From positions 1 through 25,416 of the forward strand of contig JAISRD010000022.1 of NCBI GenBank assembly GCA_031273835.1: a stretch of DNA of 25,416 bases, written 5' to 3'. The DNA is from Treponema sp. (lineage in GTDB: Bacteria; Spirochaetota; Spirochaetia; Treponematales; Breznakiellaceae). The notes below the pieces were generated by a model. That model had not been told where the DNA came from, made no database searches, and saw only the letters and a list, made by a program, of their open reading frames with translations. Shown piece after piece: positions 22,750 to 25,416 of this stretch (position 1 is its first letter; each line of letters starts with the position of its first letter). Position numbers and translations under genes: made by a program.

Positions 22750-24125
22750 GGGTAGAAGGCGGTCCTGAGCGGGAAGAGCTGCGCCGCCGGCTGGCCGCCC
22801 TGGGCGCGGCGGTCCCCGGGCTGCTGCTCCCCAGGGAGGGGATAGATCTTTCCCGGTGGGCGGTGATCGCCTGTGATCAGTTTACCCAGGACCGCGCCTA
22901 TTGGGATCGCCTTGAGGCCCAGGGGGCCTTTCCCTCATCGCTCCGCCTCATCTATCCCGAAGTGTACCTTGAGGACAGGGACCGCGGGGAGCGTATAGCC
23001 GCCATACACCGTACCATGGAGGATTATCTTTCCGGCGGTATTTTCGGCGAGCCCCTCAAGGGCTTTGTGTATATAGAGCGGGATACCCCCTTCCAAAAGG
23101 GCCGGCGGGGCCTGCTTATCTGCCTTGATCTTGAACAATACGACTGGAGGCCGGAAAGCAGCCTGCTCACCCGGGCCACCGAAGGTACGGTGACGGAACG
23201 TATTCCGCCCCGCATGGAAGTGCGCCGCGGGGCGGCGCTGGAACTGCCCCATATACTCCTCCTTATCAACGACGGGGAAAACAAGCTCCTCCCCGCCCTG
23301 GGTGAACGGGCAAAGGCCGGCAGGGCGCTGTACGACACGGAACTGCGGCCGGATTCGGGCCGGGTCCGGGGCTGGCTGCTTGAAGGGGAGGCGGATTGGG
23401 AATTCCTCGCAGCGGGCCTTGAGGCCCTTGCCCGCCGGGCCGGACACGGCCAGGGCGGAATTTCGCCGGATGCTGAGGGGGGGGCCTTCCTCTACGCCGT
23501 GGGCGACGGAAATCATTCCCTGGCCGCCGCCAAGGCCGTCTGGGAAGAATACAAACAGGCCCATCGGGGCGAAAAGGACCTGGAACGCCATCCGGCCCGC
23601 TGGGCCCTGGCGGAACTTGAAAATCTCTACGATCCGGCTCTGACGTTTGAACCTATACACCGGGTTATTTTCGGCGCGGAACCGGAGGAGATCCTCGCGG
23701 CCCTGGGGGAACTGCCGGGCTTTACCTGCGGGGCGCTGCGGGACAGGGCCGAACTTGAGCGCCTTCTGGAAAATCCCGTACCGGGAAAAAACCGGTACGG
23801 CCTCGCCGCCGGTTCCCGGTATATCCTGGTGGAAGCGGCGGTTCCGGGAATTGCAACCGGCCCCCTGCAGCCTGTTCTGGACCGCTTCACCGCCGCCGGG
23901 AAGGATCGTACCATTGATTATATCCACGGCGCCGATTCCTGTTTCCGCCTGGCCCGATCGGAAAAAACCACGGCGATCCTGCTCCCTCCGGTAAAAAAAG
24001 AGGATCTGTTTTTGACCGTGGCCCAATCGGGCCCCCTGCCCCGGAAAAGTTTTTCCATGGGGGAGGCCGAAGAGAAGCGCTTCTACCTGGAATGCAGGAG
24101 GCTATTCGTCCCAAGGGGCGCATAA
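22746..24125 (+). CDS. DUF1015 family protein
   Basis: 459 residues matching the DUF1015 group: WAVIACDQFTQDRAYWD near residue 38, a VYIERDTPFQKGRRGL strand region, PHILLLINDG, the hallmark VGDGNHSLAAAKA (about 251-263), and a C-terminal IHGADSCF segment. It is predicted soluble. DUF1015 proteins have no settled function. The start is a GTG at 22746 with AGGAGG 8-9 nt upstream, overlapping the membrane protein stop (GTGA), so the two are translationally coupled. Confidence 0.9.
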   Translation: MRVEGGPEREELRRRLAALGAAVPGLLLPREGIDLSRWAVIACDQFTQDRAYWDRLEAQGAFPSSLRLIYPEVYLEDRDRGERIAAIHRTMEDYLSGGIFGEPLKGFVYIERDTPFQKGRRGLLICLDLEQYDWRPESSLLTRATEGTVTERIPPRMEVRRGAALELPHILLLINDGENKLLPALGERAKAGRALYDTELRPDSGRVRGWLLEGEADWEFLAAGLEALARRAGHGQGGISPDAEGGAFLYAVGDGNHSLAAAKAVWEEYKQAHRGEKDLERHPARWALAELENLYDPALTFEPIHRVIFGAEPEEILAALGELPGFTCGALRDRAELERLLENPVPGKNRYGLAAGSRYILVEAAVPGIATGPLQPVLDRFTAAGKDRTIDYIHGADSCFRLARSEKTTAILLPPVKKEDLFLTVAQSGPLPRKSFSMGEAEEKRFYLECRRLFVPRGA

Positions 24126-24239
24126 CCTGTACGGCTGTTTACGAGATGTACCGGATTGCACATTTTACCTATATTCAGAACATGACAGGCGGTGTTATTT
24201 CCCTGAATCCGTATAAAAAAAGCGGCGGCCCGGAGACAA

Positions 24240-24743
24240 TCACGCCAGAAGCTCCTGGTAAAGCAGATAATTTTCCCTGTCGAAGCAGACAAAAATAACC
24301 CGCCCAATCCCCGGCGTCCGCGGCAGGGTCTCCCTTACGGCGGCCACGGCGGCGGCGGCGGCCCTGTCCTTGGGATAGCCGTATACTCCGGTGGAAATAT
24401 TGGGAAAGGCGATGCTTTGGACCCCCGCCGCTTCCGCCAGGACCAGGCTGTTCCGGTAACAGGAAGCGAGGAGTTCCGGCTCGTTCCGTTTCCCGCCGTA
24501 CCAAACCGGCCCGACGGTGTGAATCACGTACCGGGCGGGAAGGCCGTATCCCCCGGTGAGCTTCGCCTCCCCGGCGGGACAGGGAGCAAGGCCGGCGCAT
24601 TCCTTAAGGAGTTCCGGCCCCGCCGCCCGGTGTATGGCGCCGTCCACCCCGCCCCCGCCGAGAAGGCTTGAATTCGCCGCGTTCACAATCGCGTCCACCG
24701 CCAGGGCGGTAATGTCCCCCCGGATTACCTCAATTTCCGCCAT
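24240..24743 (-). CDS. macrodomain protein, O-acetyl-ADP-ribose deacetylase-like
   Basis: 167 residues, close to a bare macrodomain. ADP-ribose-binding features are VIRGDITALAVDAIVNAAN (strand plus helix), SSLLGGGGVDGAIHRAAGP, PARYVIHTVGPVW, and FPNISTGVYGYP with the distal phosphate loop. These match YmdB/MacroD-type enzymes that remove O-acetyl-ADP-ribose or mono-ADP-ribose. The start is the ATG at 24743, not the upstream ATG at 24758, because a GGAGGT site lies 5 nt before it. It is convergent with the DUF1015 gene (114-bp gap). A seven-T run on the minus strand past the stop may mark the transcript end. No ADP-ribosyltransferase is seen nearby. Confidence 0.93.
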   Translation of the reverse strand: MAEIEVIRGDITALAVDAIVNAANSSLLGGGGVDGAIHRAAGPELLKECAGLAPCPAGEAKLTGGYGLPARYVIHTVGPVWYGGKRNEPELLASCYRNSLVLAEAAGVQSIAFPNISTGVYGYPKDRAAAAAVAAVRETLPRTPGIGRVIFVCFDRENYLLYQELLA

Positions 24744-25076
24744 ACTTACCTCCGTCATTCAAAGGCTGTCCTATTCCCGAAAAAGTATCAAGTATAGTAA
24801 CCAACGTCCCCCCAGCGCCCGCTATCCCCTCCTATAAAAAACGCCTTAAGAATTGGCTGCGGGTCCTGGCGTCCGGAGATGGCGGGCCTGTGGCCCGAAA
24901 CATTAGCCGGTATAGGGAGAGGACGGCATGGACGCCGGTTTTCTTGCATTTGCCGGGAAAAAGTATTGACTTTTTGGGGAATCTATGCCCTAATTGTGTC
25001 GTTATGATGAATACGAGGGCGCGGGCAAACTTTCCTGAAATTTCTCCCATAAAAGCTATTACTTGGCACGGTTCTT

Positions 25077-25114
<38 letters not shown>

Positions 25115-25276
25115 GACTCACCGTCATCTTTCTAAAAAAAATTTGCCCAAAACAGACCCCCGGCTATCAGGGGTATTCTCAAGCAAGCGGCGAGGCCGTT
25201 CTTCTTCAAGCCTCTCCTGCCGCATTCTATTGTTTCTCTGTCAGGGAGAGGTCCCTGTATTACGCTGTCTCTTAGT

Positions 25277-25359
25277 ACTAAAAAACCCCCGGAATCGAGA
25301 CCGGAATCTGACAATTCCCCGGATGTTATCCGGGCAGGGCTTGAACCGGGGTTTTTAGT
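25277..25359 (+). ncRNA. branched RNA-like structure, candidate leader or attenuator
   Basis: An outer stem pairs ACTAAAAAACCCCCGG (25277-25292) with CCGGGGTTTTTAGT (25346-25359), with one extra A and one extra C on the left. Inside are GGAAT/ATTCC (25303-25307 with 25314-25318) and CCCGGAT/ATCCGGG (25318-25324 with 25328-25334, loop GTT), giving a three-way junction. The 3' side ends in a T-rich run, so it could act as a terminator or attenuator. It ends 13 bp before the AGGAGG site of the next gene. It matches no riboswitch consensus I know. Confidence 0.45.
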
Positions 25360-25387
25360 TTATTCCATCCGAAGGAGGGAATACAAG

Positions 25388-25416
25388 ATGAAAAAGAAAA
25401 TTTTATTTACGGGAAT
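25388..25416 (+). CDS. start of an unidentified gene, cut by the window end
   Basis: The ATG at 25388 has AGGAGG 9 nt upstream and reads MKKKILFTG before the window stops. The basic start followed by hydrophobic residues could be the beginning of a signal peptide or of a cytosolic beta strand. It cannot be identified from nine residues. Confidence 0.6.

Noticed and set aside
24744..24758. Upstream ATG at 24758 for the macrodomain gene
   Set aside because: The GGAGGT site lies between the two ATGs and fits the one at 24743.
25277..25359. tRNA-like or known riboswitch
   Set aside because: A GGTTCAAGCC-like string on the minus strand suggested a T-loop, but acceptor, D and anticodon stems cannot be formed. 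Consensus motifs of TPP, cobalamin, SAM, glycine, c-di-GMP and T-box elements are absent.

Overview
The window looks like chromosomal DNA from a GC-rich spirochaete of the Treponema lineage, possibly one of the gut or termite-associated groups. This is an inference from gene content, not a database match. The clues are the block rpsP-khpA-rimM-trmD-rplS, a single-chain glycyl-tRNA synthetase, a membrane protein resembling the treponemal TP0381/YwaF family, a reverse rubrerythrin, and a giant acyl-CoA dehydratase activase, all of which fit an anaerobe.

Layout. Positions 1-2445 hold a ribosomal/tRNA-modification operon on the minus strand with a good sigma70-type promoter at 2417-2445. Positions 2478-4010 encode a 510-residue protein with a class III nucleotidyl cyclase-like core. 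Positions 4115-6147 hold pfk and a RarD-type permease on the minus strand. Positions 6241-7271 hold a minus-strand perR-reverse rubrerythrin operon. Across a 200-bp AT-rich control region lies a plus-strand set of three genes joined by ATGA overlaps (7475-13853): a double-ATPase activase of about 1500 residues, a patatin-like lipase and a serine acetyltransferase. An Aat-like aminoacyl-tRNA-protein transferase follows (13944-14687).

Positions 14688-17280 look like an accessory patch. It has two strong hairpins, a GGCTCAC heptamer array, eleven 21-bp palindromic repeats, a protein of unknown family, a small lipoprotein, and a frameshifted gene that may encode a PD-(D/E)XK-type protein. Positions 17281-20352 hold a plus-strand operon: a glutamate-semialdehyde-aminomutase-like enzyme, a tandem class II aldolase whose second half looks inactive, and a GtrA-type membrane protein. 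It meets glyQS (minus) tail to tail with an 8-bp overlap. A YwaF-like membrane protein and a DUF1015 protein are translationally coupled at 21826-24125, and a macrodomain protein follows on the minus strand. The last 650 bp hold a (CT)16 tract, hairpins, a branched RNA-like structure and the start of a further gene cut by the window end.

The most interesting regulatory observation is a pair of nearly identical AT-rich palindromes with the core AATAATAGYTATTATT. One overlies the perR promoter and the other overlies a promoter-like sequence facing the activase gene. This suggests that a peroxide sensor controls both its own detoxification operon and an oxygen-sensitive radical-type activase. 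The most unusual DNA structure is the 21-bp palindrome array at 15093-15323. No complete, clearly new multi-gene defence or metabolic system could be established from sequence alone.
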